A stretch of DNA of 64,000 bases, taken from NCBI GenBank assembly GCA_900548775.1, contig URLM01000001.1:62001-126000 (forward strand), read 5' to 3'. The translations under genes and the position numbers were made by a program. Numbering within the stretch: the first letter of the stretch is position 1; the number at the start of each line of letters is the position of its first letter. The DNA comes from an uncultured Olsenella sp. Lineage in GTDB: Bacteria > Actinomycetota > Coriobacteriia > Coriobacteriales > Atopobiaceae. The notes below the pieces were generated by a model. The model made no database searches and was not told the origin of the DNA. It saw only the letters and a program-made list of their open reading frames with translations. Below are positions 33,327-41,361 of this stretch, in pieces.

Positions 33327-35549
33327 ATGAAGATCATCAAGCGCAACGGCTCGGAGGTCACGTTCGACGTCGCCAAGATCGAGAACGCCATCCGCAAGGC
33401 CAACATGGAGGTGCCCGAGGACGAGCGCCTCACCGAGCGCGAGATACGCTTCGCCTCGCTCAACGTGACCGACGAGTGCATGGAGTCCGGCCACACGGTC
33501 ACCGTCGAGGAGGTCCAGGACCTCGTCGAGGACCAGCTCATGGCCCTCGACCACTTTGAGGTAGCCCGCAAGTACATCATCTACCGCTACGTCCAGAACC
33601 AGAAGCGCCAGAAGAACACGACGGACGACAAGATCCTCGCCCTCATCGAGTGCAACAACGAGGAGGTCAAGCAGGAGAACTCCAACAAGAACCCGACCGT
33701 CGTCTCGGTCCAGCGCGACTACATGGCCGGCGAGGTCTCCAAGGACCTCACCATGCGCGATCTTCTCCCCGCCGAGGTCGTCCAGGCGCACGAGCAGGGC
33801 ATCATTCACTTCCACGACGCGGACTACTACGCGCAGCACATGCACAACTGCGACCTCATCAACCTCGACGACATGCTGCAGAACGGCACCGTGATCTCGG
33901 GCACGCTCATCGAGCGTCCGCACAGCTTCTCAACCGCCTGCAACATCGCCACGCAGATCATCGCCCAGGTGGCCTCCTGCCAGTACGGCGGCCAGTCCAT
34001 CTCGCTCACGCACCTCGCGCCCTTTGTCGACGTCTCCCGCAAGAAGATCCGCCGCTCGGTCTATGCCGAGATGGAGACCATCGGCTACAAGGCCTCGCCC
34101 GAGCAGATCGACGAGATGGTCGAGAAGCGCCTGCACGACGAGGTCGCACGCGGCGTGCAGACCATCCAGTACCAGGTTGTCACCCTCATGACCACCAACG
34201 GCCAGGCGCCGTTCATCACCGTCTTCATGTACCTCAACGAGGCCCGCAGCGCACAGGAGAAGCACGACCTCGCCCTCATCATCGAGGAGATGCTCAAGCA
34301 GCGCTACCAGGGCGTCAAGAACGAGAAGGGCGTCTGGATCACCCCCGCCTTCCCCAAGCTCATCTACGTGCTCGAGGAGGACAACATCCACGAGGGCGAC
34401 CCGTACTTCTACCTCACCAAGATGGCTGCCAAGTGCACCGCCAAGCGCATGGTGCCCGACTACATCTCCGAGAAGAAGATGCGCGAGTACAAGCTCTCCA
34501 AGGGCGAGACCGAGGGCCACGGCGACGTGTACACCTGCATGGGCTGCCGCTCGTTCCTCACGCCTGACCGCTCGGGCAACGGCTATGACAACGTGGCCAA
34601 GGCCAAGAACTACGAGCCGGGCAAGCCCAAGTACTACGGCCGCTTCAACCAGGGCGTCGTGACCATCAACCTGCCTGACGTTGCCCTCTCCTCCGATGGC
34701 GACATGGACAAGTTCTGGAAGATCTTCGACGAGCGCCTCGAGCTCTGCCACCGCGCCCTGCGCTGCCGTCACGACCGCCTCTGCGGCACCCTCTCCGACG
34801 CCGCACCCATCCTCTGGCAGTATGGCGCGCTGGCCCGTCTCGACAAGGGCGAGAAGATCGACAAGCTCCTCTATGGCGGCTACTCTACCATCTCGCTGGG
34901 CTACGCGGGCCTCTACGAGTGCGTGAAGTACATGACCGGCAAGAGCCACACCGACGAGGAGGCCAAGCCCTTCGCGCTCTCCGTCATGCAGCACATGAAC
35001 GACAAGTGCGCCGAGTGGAAGGCCGCCGAGAACATCGACTACTCGCTCTACGGCACGCCGCTCGAGTCCACCACGTACAAGTTCGCCAAGTGCCTGCAGA
35101 AGCGCTTCGGGGTGGTCAAGGGCATCACCGACCATGGCTACATCACGAACTCCTACCACGTGAACGTGCGCGAGAAGATCGACGCCTTCACCAAGCTCAA
35201 GTTCGAGAGCGAGTTCCAGCGTCTCTCCCCCGGCGGCGCCATCTCCTACGTCGAGGTCCCCAACATGCAGGACAACCTCGAGGCCGTCATCCGCGTCATG
35301 CAGTTCATCTACGACAACATCATGTACGCCGAGCTCAACACCAAGTCTGACTACTGCCAGGTGTGTGGCTACGACGGCGAGATCAAGATCGTGGAGGACG
35401 ACGGCAAGCTGGTCTGGGAGTGCCCGCACTGCGGCAACCGCGACCAGTCCAAGCTCAACGTTGCCCGTCGCACCTGCGGCTACATTGGCACGCAGTTCTG
35501 GAACCAGGGACGTACGGAAGAAATCAAGGATCGCGTGCTGCACCTGTAA
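33327..35549 (+). CDS. nrdD: Anaerobic ribonucleoside-triphosphate reductase
   Basis: The 740-residue class III reductase makes dNTPs under strict anaerobiosis using a glycyl radical. An ATP-cone regulatory domain (about 1-90) is followed by the catalytic barrel, the zinc site formed by CQVC and CPHC, and the radical loop RTCGYIG with G718. The ATG at 33327 has GAGGGAG upstream and begins at the ATP cone (MKIIKRNG). The NrdR-box pair precedes it. Its activase NrdG lies 0.85 kb downstream, separated by a toxin-antitoxin pair. Confidence 0.97.
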   Translation: MKIIKRNGSEVTFDVAKIENAIRKANMEVPEDERLTEREIRFASLNVTDECMESGHTVTVEEVQDLVEDQLMALDHFEVARKYIIYRYVQNQKRQKNTTDDKILALIECNNEEVKQENSNKNPTVVSVQRDYMAGEVSKDLTMRDLLPAEVVQAHEQGIIHFHDADYYAQHMHNCDLINLDDMLQNGTVISGTLIERPHSFSTACNIATQIIAQVASCQYGGQSISLTHLAPFVDVSRKKIRRSVYAEMETIGYKASPEQIDEMVEKRLHDEVARGVQTIQYQVVTLMTTNGQAPFITVFMYLNEARSAQEKHDLALIIEEMLKQRYQGVKNEKGVWITPAFPKLIYVLEEDNIHEGDPYFYLTKMAAKCTAKRMVPDYISEKKMREYKLSKGETEGHGDVYTCMGCRSFLTPDRSGNGYDNVAKAKNYEPGKPKYYGRFNQGVVTINLPDVALSSDGDMDKFWKIFDERLELCHRALRCRHDRLCGTLSDAAPILWQYGALARLDKGEKIDKLLYGGYSTISLGYAGLYECVKYMTGKSHTDEEAKPFALSVMQHMNDKCAEWKAAENIDYSLYGTPLESTTYKFAKCLQKRFGVVKGITDHGYITNSYHVNVREKIDAFTKLKFESEFQRLSPGGAISYVEVPNMQDNLEAVIRVMQFIYDNIMYAELNTKSDYCQVCGYDGEIKIVEDDGKLVWECPHCGNRDQSKLNVARRTCGYIGTQFWNQGRTEEIKDRVLHL

Positions 35550-35558
35550 GCTCTGAAG

Positions 35559-35637
35559 GCCTCGCCCCTTTGCCCTGCGCTCAAACATCCTCGCGCGCTA
35601 CGCGCTGTGGAACTGCGCCGGGACAAAGGGGCGAGGC
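35559..35637 (+). terminator. Large hairpin after nrdD (conserved-loop type, element C)
   Basis: A 14-bp perfect stem (GCCTCGCCCCTTTG / CAAAGGGGCGAGGC) continues through CC/GG and GCGC/GCGC to a structured apical part. The element is followed by ATCTTTC. The apical part contains CTCAAACA and GAACT, as do the two large hairpins at 42002 and 42205. It probably ends the nrdD transcript. Confidence 0.6.
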
Positions 35638-35747
35638 ATCTTTCAGCCACAGCACGCGCTTGGCGGCTAAAGGGCAAAAGACAAATTGCCCCTCCAGAGC
35701 GTCATGGGACCATGCAAAGAAGGCAGCCCCTACGGCTTATGGTGATA

Positions 35748-35787
35748 GTACGAATCTGGTACGTGATTTGGTACGATATTAGGTATC
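35748..35787. promoter_or_regulatory. Iterated GTACG operator of the antitoxin-toxin pair
   Basis: GTACG occurs at 35748, 35759 and 35771, with GTATC at 35783. The spacing of 11-12 bp places them on one face of the helix. They lie in an AT-rich stretch 26 bases before the antitoxin start, which fits an autoregulatory operator bound by the antitoxin. Confidence 0.55.
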
Positions 35788-35812
35788 TAATTGCGTCTAC
35801 TAAGGAGCTTCC

Positions 35813-36103
35813 ATGACTGCCATCTTCTCGTCCGCAGCCCTCAAGACGCGTCAGCGCGAAATCAAGGACATCGCCCGCAAGGACGTGGTCCACATCACGG
35901 AGAACGGCAACGCCGCCTTTGTCTTCATGAGCGAAGAGCTCTTCGACCAGCAGATCAACAAGGCCGCCGAAGAGGCGGCGCTCACCGAGCGCATGCGTGC
36001 GTGCATCAAGGCCTCGGATGACTGCTTTGAGCAGGGGGCATACATCGAGGGGACCGATGCTTTCTTCAGCGCGCTCGACGAGAGGCTGGCGGCCAATGGC
36101 TAA
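35813..36103 (+). CDS. Antitoxin, Phd/YefM-like
   Basis: The 96-residue protein has the short N-terminal DNA-binding type of fold of Phd/YefM antitoxins (a start like SSAALKTRQREIKDIARKDVVHITENGNAAFVFMSEELF) and a longer helical, acidic C-terminus that would wrap the toxin. AAGGAG precedes the ATG. Its end overlaps the toxin start by 8 bp. It probably represses its own promoter through the GTACG repeats. Confidence 0.78.
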   Translation: MTAIFSSAALKTRQREIKDIARKDVVHITENGNAAFVFMSEELFDQQINKAAEEAALTERMRACIKASDDCFEQGAYIEGTDAFFSALDERLAANG

Positions 36104-36365
36104 GATGCTCTACGCCCTCTCGTTTCTCGATGACGTCGAAACTATCTACTCTCCTCGCGTTCGAAAACATCTCGAATCGGTTCTCTCGATGATTGAGACC
36201 TTTCCAGAAAGCGGCACGCTCGTCTCCTCGGAATACCTTACTAGCAGATATGGAGGAGAAGTACGCAGGTGCAATGTTGCGCCATTCTATGTCGTTTACA
36301 CCTATGAGCGTTCAACCGATACAGTGCGTATACGTGGCCTTGTTCCACAGCGCTCAACCCACTAG
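36096..36365 (+). CDS. Toxin, RelE/ParE-like
   Basis: The 89-residue basic protein has the plasmid-stabilisation RelE/ParE pattern: an N-terminal strand and two helices (LDDVETIYSPRVRKHLESVLSMI), then strands ending in a short FYVVYTYERSTDTVRIRGLVPQ segment. RelE members cut mRNA on ribosomes, while ParE members inhibit gyrase; which applies is not clear. The ATG at 36096 lies within the antitoxin end, typical of such pairs; another ATG at 36105 is possible. Base use is less GC-rich than in its neighbours, suggesting transfer. Confidence 0.75.
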   Translation: MAKMLYALSFLDDVETIYSPRVRKHLESVLSMIETFPESGTLVSSEYLTSRYGGEVRRCNVAPFYVVYTYERSTDTVRIRGLVPQRSTH

Positions 36366-36391
36366 CACCTTCCTATAAAAGGGGCCTCCCG

Positions 36392-36940
36392 ATGAACTAC
36401 GCAACCATCAAGTACTGCGATATCGCCAACGGCATTGGGGTGAGGACCTCGCTCTTTGTCTCCGGATGCCGCCTGCACTGCAAGAACTGCTTCAACGAGG
36501 AGGCCTGGAGCTTCTCAGCGGGCAAGCCATTCACGCAGCAGACCGAAGAAGAAATACTTTCGTCACTTGCCGCGCCCTACGTCGACGGGCTCTCCGTTCT
36601 GGGCGGCGAGCCCACGGAGCCAGAGAACGCCACGGCCCTGGCGCCCTTCCTCGAGCACGTGCGGGCGGCCTACCCCGAGAAGAACATCTGGATGTACTCC
36701 GGACGCACCTGGGAGCAGCTCACCGGCAACGGCGACCATGCCTCACCTGACATGGACCGTATTCTCGCCTGCCTGAACGTCCTGGTAGACGGCCCCTTTG
36801 TGCAGGAGCTGCACGACATCACGCTGCGCTTTCGCGGCTCGTCCAACCAACGGCTCATCGACGTCCCTGCAACGCTTGCATCGGGCACAGTCACCATCTG
36901 GCAGGACGACCCCCAGTTCGCCCAGCACGCGTGGGCTTAG
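36392..36940 (+). CDS. nrdG: Anaerobic ribonucleotide reductase activating protein
   Basis: The 182-residue radical SAM enzyme has the CxxxCxxC cluster at C26, C30 and C33 (SGCRLHCKNC), the GGEP SAM motif, and standard NrdG length. It generates the glycyl radical on NrdD. AAAAGGGG lies before the ATG. It starts 27 bp after the toxin gene, so nrdG is probably transcribed from the toxin-antitoxin promoter or by read-through from nrdD. Confidence 0.95.
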   Translation: MNYATIKYCDIANGIGVRTSLFVSGCRLHCKNCFNEEAWSFSAGKPFTQQTEEEILSSLAAPYVDGLSVLGGEPTEPENATALAPFLEHVRAAYPEKNIWMYSGRTWEQLTGNGDHASPDMDRILACLNVLVDGPFVQELHDITLRFRGSSNQRLIDVPATLASGTVTIWQDDPQFAQHAWA

Positions 36941-36948
36941 CCATGCTC

Positions 36949-36977
36949 GGATGGGTTTGCGTTACGCAAGCCCATCC
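36949..36977. terminator. Hairpin overlapping the stop codon of the DUF4143 gene
   Basis: GGATGGGTTTGCG and CGCAAGCCCATCC form a 13-bp stem with one G-T pair. The three-base loop TTA is the complement of the TAA stop of the leftward ATPase gene. On the + strand TTCTTG follows, so it most likely ends the nrdG transcript. Confidence 0.6.
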
Positions 36978-38272
36978 TTCTTGAGGCAGAACGCGGCGTA
37001 GAGCGGGATGCTCTCTACGCCGTCGGTCATTCCAAAATTTCGAGTTGACAAGCGCAGCGAACAGGCTGGCTTGTATTTCTCGCGATAGACCGAGAGGCTG
37101 CGCGAGCGGACGTTGCCAGAGGACTTAACCTCTACGGGAATGGCCCGTGCGCCACCATCCTCGATGACAAAATCGACCTCAGCGGTTCTCCCGCTTGTCC
37201 AGTAGCGAGGAGTAAACCCACTCGCAACGAGGTTCTGCGCCACATAGTTCTCGGTAAGTGCGCCAGCATCGAGTAGCTTCCGTGCCGCCTCGTCAAACAT
37301 CACCGCTGGCGAAACCTCCATCATGGCGGAGAGAAGCCCCGTATCAGCAAGATATATTTTGAACGATGACCGGTCCTCCTGCATCTTCAGGGGAATCTGG
37401 CCTGACGAGATGCGAACGCAACGGTTCACAAGCCCGGCGGTCTCGAGCCAATCAAGCGCTGCGGCATACTGGCTCGACCTCCCGCCAGACCGCACAACCT
37501 TGTACTGGAACTTGTGATTCTCCTTCGCAAGCTGCGCGGGAACGCTTGTCCATGCCTCACGAATACGAGCCGTCTCGACTGGTTCGGCATACTTTGCCAT
37601 GTCCGCAACATAGAGGTCGAGTATGTTGCGCTGGATACGAGACACATCCGCGAAGTCCCCATGCTTTGCATATGAGGCAACCGCCTCGGGCATCCCACCG
37701 GTCAGCACGTATGCCCTGTAGAGATCGAGTGCCTGTTCGTGAAGGGGGTACGCAACCTTCTGCGCATACGCTTCCGAGATGCCCGCGACCATCTGCCCGT
37801 GCCCTGTGGCCTCAAGCCACTCATCAAAGGTCATAGGCAGAAGCGTGAGCGTCTCCACCTTACCCACGGGTGCCGAGAAGCCGATGCGATTTACAGCAAC
37901 TCCCAGCAGACTTCCTGCGGAAATTACGCAGCAGTCCGGTAGTTCCTCACAGAAGTACTTCAACGATGCAAGCGCGCGCGGCGCTGCCTGAATCTCGTCG
38001 AGAAAGATCAGGGTCCGATGCGGATCGATGCTGTGGTTGGCGACCTGCTCGATGTTAGAAATCACCCGATTTGGTTCCAAGTCCCCATCAAAAGCCGCGC
38101 GTGCGGCGGCCTGCCGTTCGAGGTCAAGAAAAACGTAGTCATCAAACGCCTTCTTCGCAAACTCCTTGATGAGGTAACTCTTGCCAACCTGACGGGTCCC
38201 ATAGACCAGAAGCGGTTTTCGAGAACTGCGAGATTTCCATTCCATGAGGGAGCCCATCGCATTACGCCTCAT
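36962..38272 (-). CDS. AAA ATPase with DUF4143 domain
   Basis: The 436-residue protein has an AAA_14-type ATPase (Walker A GTRQVGKS at 25-32, Walker B LIFLDEIQ) followed by a DUF4143 domain whose end (EVDFVIED ... PVEVKSS) matches a PD-(D/E)xK nuclease-like core. Such proteins are common single-gene accessory loci in anaerobes; the function is unknown. The second ATG, at 38272, has GGGAGG six bases upstream and is preferred over the one at 38278. Two identical 27-bp repeats lie before it. GC content is lower than in its neighbours, which suggests transfer. Confidence 0.85.
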   Translation of the reverse strand: MRRNAMGSLMEWKSRSSRKPLLVYGTRQVGKSYLIKEFAKKAFDDYVFLDLERQAAARAAFDGDLEPNRVISNIEQVANHSIDPHRTLIFLDEIQAAPRALASLKYFCEELPDCCVISAGSLLGVAVNRIGFSAPVGKVETLTLLPMTFDEWLEATGHGQMVAGISEAYAQKVAYPLHEQALDLYRAYVLTGGMPEAVASYAKHGDFADVSRIQRNILDLYVADMAKYAEPVETARIREAWTSVPAQLAKENHKFQYKVVRSGGRSSQYAAALDWLETAGLVNRCVRISSGQIPLKMQEDRSSFKIYLADTGLLSAMMEVSPAVMFDEAARKLLDAGALTENYVAQNLVASGFTPRYWTSGRTAEVDFVIEDGGARAIPVEVKSSGNVRSRSLSVYREKYKPACSLRLSTRNFGMTDGVESIPLYAAFCLKKDGLA

Positions 38273-38320
38273 ATCCATCCTCCCATCTTGGTCCCTTGAT
38301 AGAAGGTTAGCACTTAAATT

Positions 38321-38379
38321 GCTAAAAATGTCATGGATTACATTTTTTTACAGCTAAAAATGTCATGGATTACATTTTT
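38321..38379. repeat. Two identical 27-bp direct repeats, each a near-palindrome
   Basis: Copies at 38321-38347 and 38353-38379 are identical over 27 bases. Each contains AAAATGTCATGGATTACATT, an imperfect palindrome. The 32-bp offset is three helical turns. They lie just upstream of the DUF4143 ATPase gene and could be paired operator sites. Confidence 0.75.
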
Positions 38380-38404
38380 CATCAGTTATCGCATATAGGG
38401 TGAA

Positions 38405-38454
38405 GGAAGAGCAAAACGCCCCGGCTTCGCAGCGCAGGTCGCGAAGCCGGGGCG
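38405..38454 (-). terminator. Intrinsic terminator of the ABC exporter gene
   Basis: CGCCCCGGCTTCGC and its complement form a 14-bp perfect stem with a 10-base loop. On the minus strand the stem is followed by TTTTGCTCTT. Confidence 0.85.
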
Positions 38455-38476
38455 CTCATTACGGAGAAGGCCTTCC

Positions 38477-40276
38477 CTACTCCAAGAACCCGCCGGTCTG
38501 GCGGTTCCACAGGCTCGCGTACTCTCCTCCGCGCTCCACAAGCTCGTGGTGGGTGCCATCCTCCACGACCTCGCCATCGGCCAGAACCACGATGCGGTCG
38601 AGAGAAGCAACCGTTGAGAGGCGGTGCGCGACCACGATGGAGGTACGGCCACGCATGAGGTTCTCGAGCGCACCCTGCACAAGCGCCTCAGACTCGGAGT
38701 CAAGCGCGGAGGTTGCCTCGTCCAGCACCAGGATGGGCGCGTCGACCAGGATTGCGCGGGCAATGGCCACGCGCTGGCGCTGTCCGCCCGAGAGCTTGAC
38801 GCCCCTCTCGCCCACCATGGTGTCAAAACCGTCCGGCAGCCGCTCTATGAACTCGAGCGCGTTTGCCTCCTCGGCAGCACGGCGAATCTCCTCGTCTGTG
38901 GCATCCGGCTTGCCGTAGGCTATGTTCTCGCGAATGGAACGATGGAAGAGCAGGGCCTCCTGGGGAACGTAGGCAACCTGTCGGCGAAGGCTCTGCTGGG
39001 AGCAATGGCTCACGTCCTGCCCGTCCACCAGCACGCGACCCTCTTGGACGTCGTCCAGGCGTAGGAGCAGCTTGGTGAGGGTGGTCTTGCCCGAACCGGA
39101 GCGACCCACCAGACCAACGCGCTGGCCTGCGAGGATGTGGAGATTAAGGTCCTCGAAGACGTAGTCGTCCTTCGGCGCATCGGGATAGCGGAAGCGCAGG
39201 TTCTCGAAGTCGATTCGACCGTCGGTGACCTCAAGCGGCTTTGCGTCCGCGTCGTCCGCCACGAGCGTAGGCTCGTCCAACACGCGCGTCATCTCGGCAG
39301 CATCACCAAACGCCCGGTTGATGCGCTGCATCATGGAGTTGAAGTAGTTGAAGCGCATCGTGAGGTTGTACGTGTAGGTAAACATCATGACGAGCGTACC
39401 GGCGCTTATGCCAAACCACGCGTTGCCGCCCACCACGAAGATCGAGACCACGAACATGATGATGGTGATGAGCGCCGAGGTGGTGAAGCCTCGCCTCATG
39501 GTGGCGCGCATGTTGGTGTTCTCGGCTGCCATCGCCTCGCGGTCAGCCGTGGTGAAGAGCCCACGCTCGTAGTCCTCGCGACCATAGGTCTTGACGGCGA
39601 GTATGTTGGTGACGGCGTCGGAGAGAACGCCCGAGAGCTTGTTCTGCGCACGCGACGCTTCCGCCGAGAGGGGAAGGATGCGTCGGTACATGCCATAGGC
39701 GATGACCACGTAGAGCACGAGCATTGCAACGAGGATGGCCACGAAGAGCGGTGCAATGGGGGCGAGAATGCCCACCGTGAGCGCAATGGAGGCAAGCGTC
39801 GGCCACAGCGAGTACGTCACCACATCTATGAGGCCGGAGTAGCCCGAGACAAAGCGCGAGGTCTGGCTCACCAGGCTGCCGCCAAAGCGGCTGTTGTGGA
39901 ATGTCATCGACTGGTTTGAGAGCGTGTCGAAGCACAGTCGCGAGAGCTGGTAGTCACCGTTGATCTCCAGCTTGTAGACCGAGTAGTCCTGGAGCTTTGA
40001 GAGCGTCTGGCCAACGGCGTTAACCACGAGAAGGGCAAGCACGTAGGGTCCAAACACGGGAAGCACCTGGTCTGCCGAGACGGGCGATGCCTGCACGCGG
40101 TCAACGATGAGGCCCATCACGTAGGTGTTCGCAAAGGTGAGAAGGGCAATATAGCCCACGGAGCTCACGATGGAGAGCACAAAGGCACCCATCTTCTGTC
40201 GCGTGACTCCCCAGAAATAGTGCAGCGTGCGACGTATGGTCGCACGGTCGTTCTTGTCGGTTGGTCGAGCAGCCAA
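38477..40276 (-). CDS. ABC exporter, fused membrane and ATPase domains
   Basis: The 599-residue half-transporter has six membrane segments (about 30-310) and a C-terminal nucleotide-binding domain with Walker A GRSGSGKT, signature LSGGQRQR, Walker B ILVLDEATSA and the H-loop VAHRLS. It would work as a homodimer exporting a lipid, peptide or drug; the substrate is unknown. I chose the TTG at 40276, because AAGGGGG lies six bases before it; in-frame codons further upstream encode an unlikely basic extension. Monocistronic, with its own terminator. Confidence 0.88.
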   Translation of the reverse strand: MAARPTDKNDRATIRRTLHYFWGVTRQKMGAFVLSIVSSVGYIALLTFANTYVMGLIVDRVQASPVSADQVLPVFGPYVLALLVVNAVGQTLSKLQDYSVYKLEINGDYQLSRLCFDTLSNQSMTFHNSRFGGSLVSQTSRFVSGYSGLIDVVTYSLWPTLASIALTVGILAPIAPLFVAILVAMLVLYVVIAYGMYRRILPLSAEASRAQNKLSGVLSDAVTNILAVKTYGREDYERGLFTTADREAMAAENTNMRATMRRGFTTSALITIIMFVVSIFVVGGNAWFGISAGTLVMMFTYTYNLTMRFNYFNSMMQRINRAFGDAAEMTRVLDEPTLVADDADAKPLEVTDGRIDFENLRFRYPDAPKDDYVFEDLNLHILAGQRVGLVGRSGSGKTTLTKLLLRLDDVQEGRVLVDGQDVSHCSQQSLRRQVAYVPQEALLFHRSIRENIAYGKPDATDEEIRRAAEEANALEFIERLPDGFDTMVGERGVKLSGGQRQRVAIARAILVDAPILVLDEATSALDSESEALVQGALENLMRGRTSIVVAHRLSTVASLDRIVVLADGEVVEDGTHHELVERGGEYASLWNRQTGGFLE

Positions 40277-40414
40277 AGCAATCCCCCTTGGTATCTGCCG
40301 CCTCGGGCGGCACAGGCGTAACTGAAACAGCTTGCGCAAAGCCAGCCAAGAGTTGCACCGCATGGCCGTACTTGCAGCTAAACCACAGATGGAGGAGTCG
40401 AGAGGGACTGGGGG

Positions 40415-40747
40415 CTATCTCAGCTCGAGCATTCCTCTAATGGCAGACATGATGCCGAGCATAGCGTCGTGACTTGCCACGCCGACGAGCCGGTATCCGC
40501 GAGCAGAGAGGTCAAGACAGCGAAGCTGCTCCACGCAGGCATAGCCCCTCACCGGGCTCTTCCCCATCTCGATATGCAGGGGGTATCCGTTGTCTGTCGT
40601 GGTAATAGGCACAATCGCAGTCATGCTGGAGCGGCTGTTGAAGCCGTATCCACTCACGACGACAGCCGGCCGCCGCTTAGCTGGCTCGTGACCATAGGCC
40701 GGACTAAAGTCAACCTCGACGATGTCACCCTGTTCGAGATGAGTCAC
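40415..40747 (-). CDS. mazF: MazF/PemK-type endoribonuclease toxin
   Basis: The 110-residue protein fits the MazF fold: an N-terminal QGDIVEVDFSPAYGHE strand-loop, the RRPAVVVS strand, ITTTDNGYPLHI, and a final helix. It would cleave mRNA at short sequences when the antitoxin is lost. The start is GTG at 40747, inside the antitoxin stop (GTGA overlap), with GAGG upstream. It is the second gene of the pair. Confidence 0.88.
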   Translation of the reverse strand: MTHLEQGDIVEVDFSPAYGHEPAKRRPAVVVSGYGFNSRSSMTAIVPITTTDNGYPLHIEMGKSPVRGYACVEQLRCLDLSARGYRLVGVASHDAMLGIMSAIRGMLELR

Positions 40748-41043
40748 TCCACGACCTCCCCACCAACGTCCTCGCCCCAATCCACCTCGGTGGGTTGGGA
40801 AGCATCCTCGTGCCCCCTAAAGAGAGAGTCGATCGATACGTACGGAGCGTCGCAATAGCACCTATGGCTCTCCTCGACGGGGCGAAGCAAGATGAAGGGG
40901 CCGTTCTCGTCTGTCCCGTAACTAATGCTGAGATTGGACCCTACGGCAAGTCGTAGCGAGTCACAAACCGCCTTGGGAATGCGCACCGCCTTGGATGCGC
41001 CCCACGCGCAGAGCTTTGCCTCGCGCTCCTCAACAGCTGGCAT
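40744..41043 (-). CDS. mazE: MazE-like antitoxin (AbrB-type DNA-binding domain)
   Basis: The 99-residue protein has a SpoVT/AbrB swapped-hairpin domain at its N-terminus (CAWGASKAVRIPKAVCDSLRLAVGSNL) and an acidic C-terminal tail (EVDWGEDVGGEVVE) that would neutralise the toxin. GGAGG lies seven bases before the ATG. Its probable operator is the perfect palindrome at 41062. Confidence 0.85.
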   Translation of the reverse strand: MPAVEEREAKLCAWGASKAVRIPKAVCDSLRLAVGSNLSISYGTDENGPFILLRPVEESHRCYCDAPYVSIDSLFRGHEDASQPTEVDWGEDVGGEVVE

Positions 41044-41061
41044 GGCGCAACCTCCAATCGA

Positions 41062-41085
41062 TAAGATATCTCATTAGATATCTTA
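41062..41085. promoter_or_regulatory. Palindromic operator of the MazEF pair
   Basis: TAAGATATCT, a four-base centre CATT, and AGATATCTTA form a perfect 10-base inverted repeat 19 bases before the antitoxin start, in an otherwise GC-rich area. This fits MazE autorepression. Confidence 0.65.
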
Positions 41086-41199
41086 CCCCATTACGAGACG
41101 AGACAATCGGCAATCGCCACACGCTTGCGTCATGGCAACCCAGCGCATTCTTGATGTCAAGGCCTCGCACACCTCTCGGCGTGATACAGTGAAGCCACA

Positions 41200-41282
41200 G
41201 GAAACGCGCTGTTACTGACGGATAATCGTGGGACACCACGGGGAAGCAGCGTGATCACAACCCGCCGACCGTCTGGGCAAGC
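41200..41282 (+). ncRNA. ZTP (pfl) riboswitch aptamer
   Basis: The leader has the ZTP aptamer parts in order. P1 is CGCTG (41207) pairing with CAGCG (41247), and is followed by TTACTGACGG, close to the conserved GUGACUGGCG. A hairpin CGTGG-GACA-CCACG (41227-41240) leads into GGGAAGC, close to CCGGGGAGC. A linker follows, then CCGTCTGGGCA (41269), matching the conserved 3' block CCGCCUGGGCA. The conserved 3' block then enters the terminator stem. ZTP/ZMP is the substrate-derived alarmone of AICAR formylation, the reaction of the gene downstream at 42295. High ligand should turn the operon on. Confidence 0.85.
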
Positions 41283-41318
41283 GCACCTGAGTGGGTGCTT
41301 GCCCGCTGCTGTCTTTTT
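41275..41318 (+). terminator. Expression-platform terminator of the ZTP riboswitch
   Basis: GGGCAAG pairs with CTTGCCC, with an inner CACC/GGTG helix, and TCTTTTTT follows at 41311-41318. The 5' side of the stem reuses the last conserved bases of the aptamer, so ligand binding should block the terminator. AGCAGC (41245) can also pair with GCTGCT (41305), extending the structure. Confidence 0.7.
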
Positions 41319-41361
41319 TGGGCCGGGCCCGCTCGCGTGCGCACGAGAGAAGAGAGGACCC

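Noticed and set aside
33930..35588. A 552-codon open frame antisense to nrdD, and similar long antisense frames elsewhere
   Set aside because: They mirror GC-rich codon use in the real genes (nrdD, scrA, helicase and others), with compositions dominated by Val/Leu/His/Asp and no family features.
38321..38379. Transposon ends around the DUF4143 ATPase gene
   Set aside because: The repeats are direct and both lie on one side; no partner exists at the other end of the gene.
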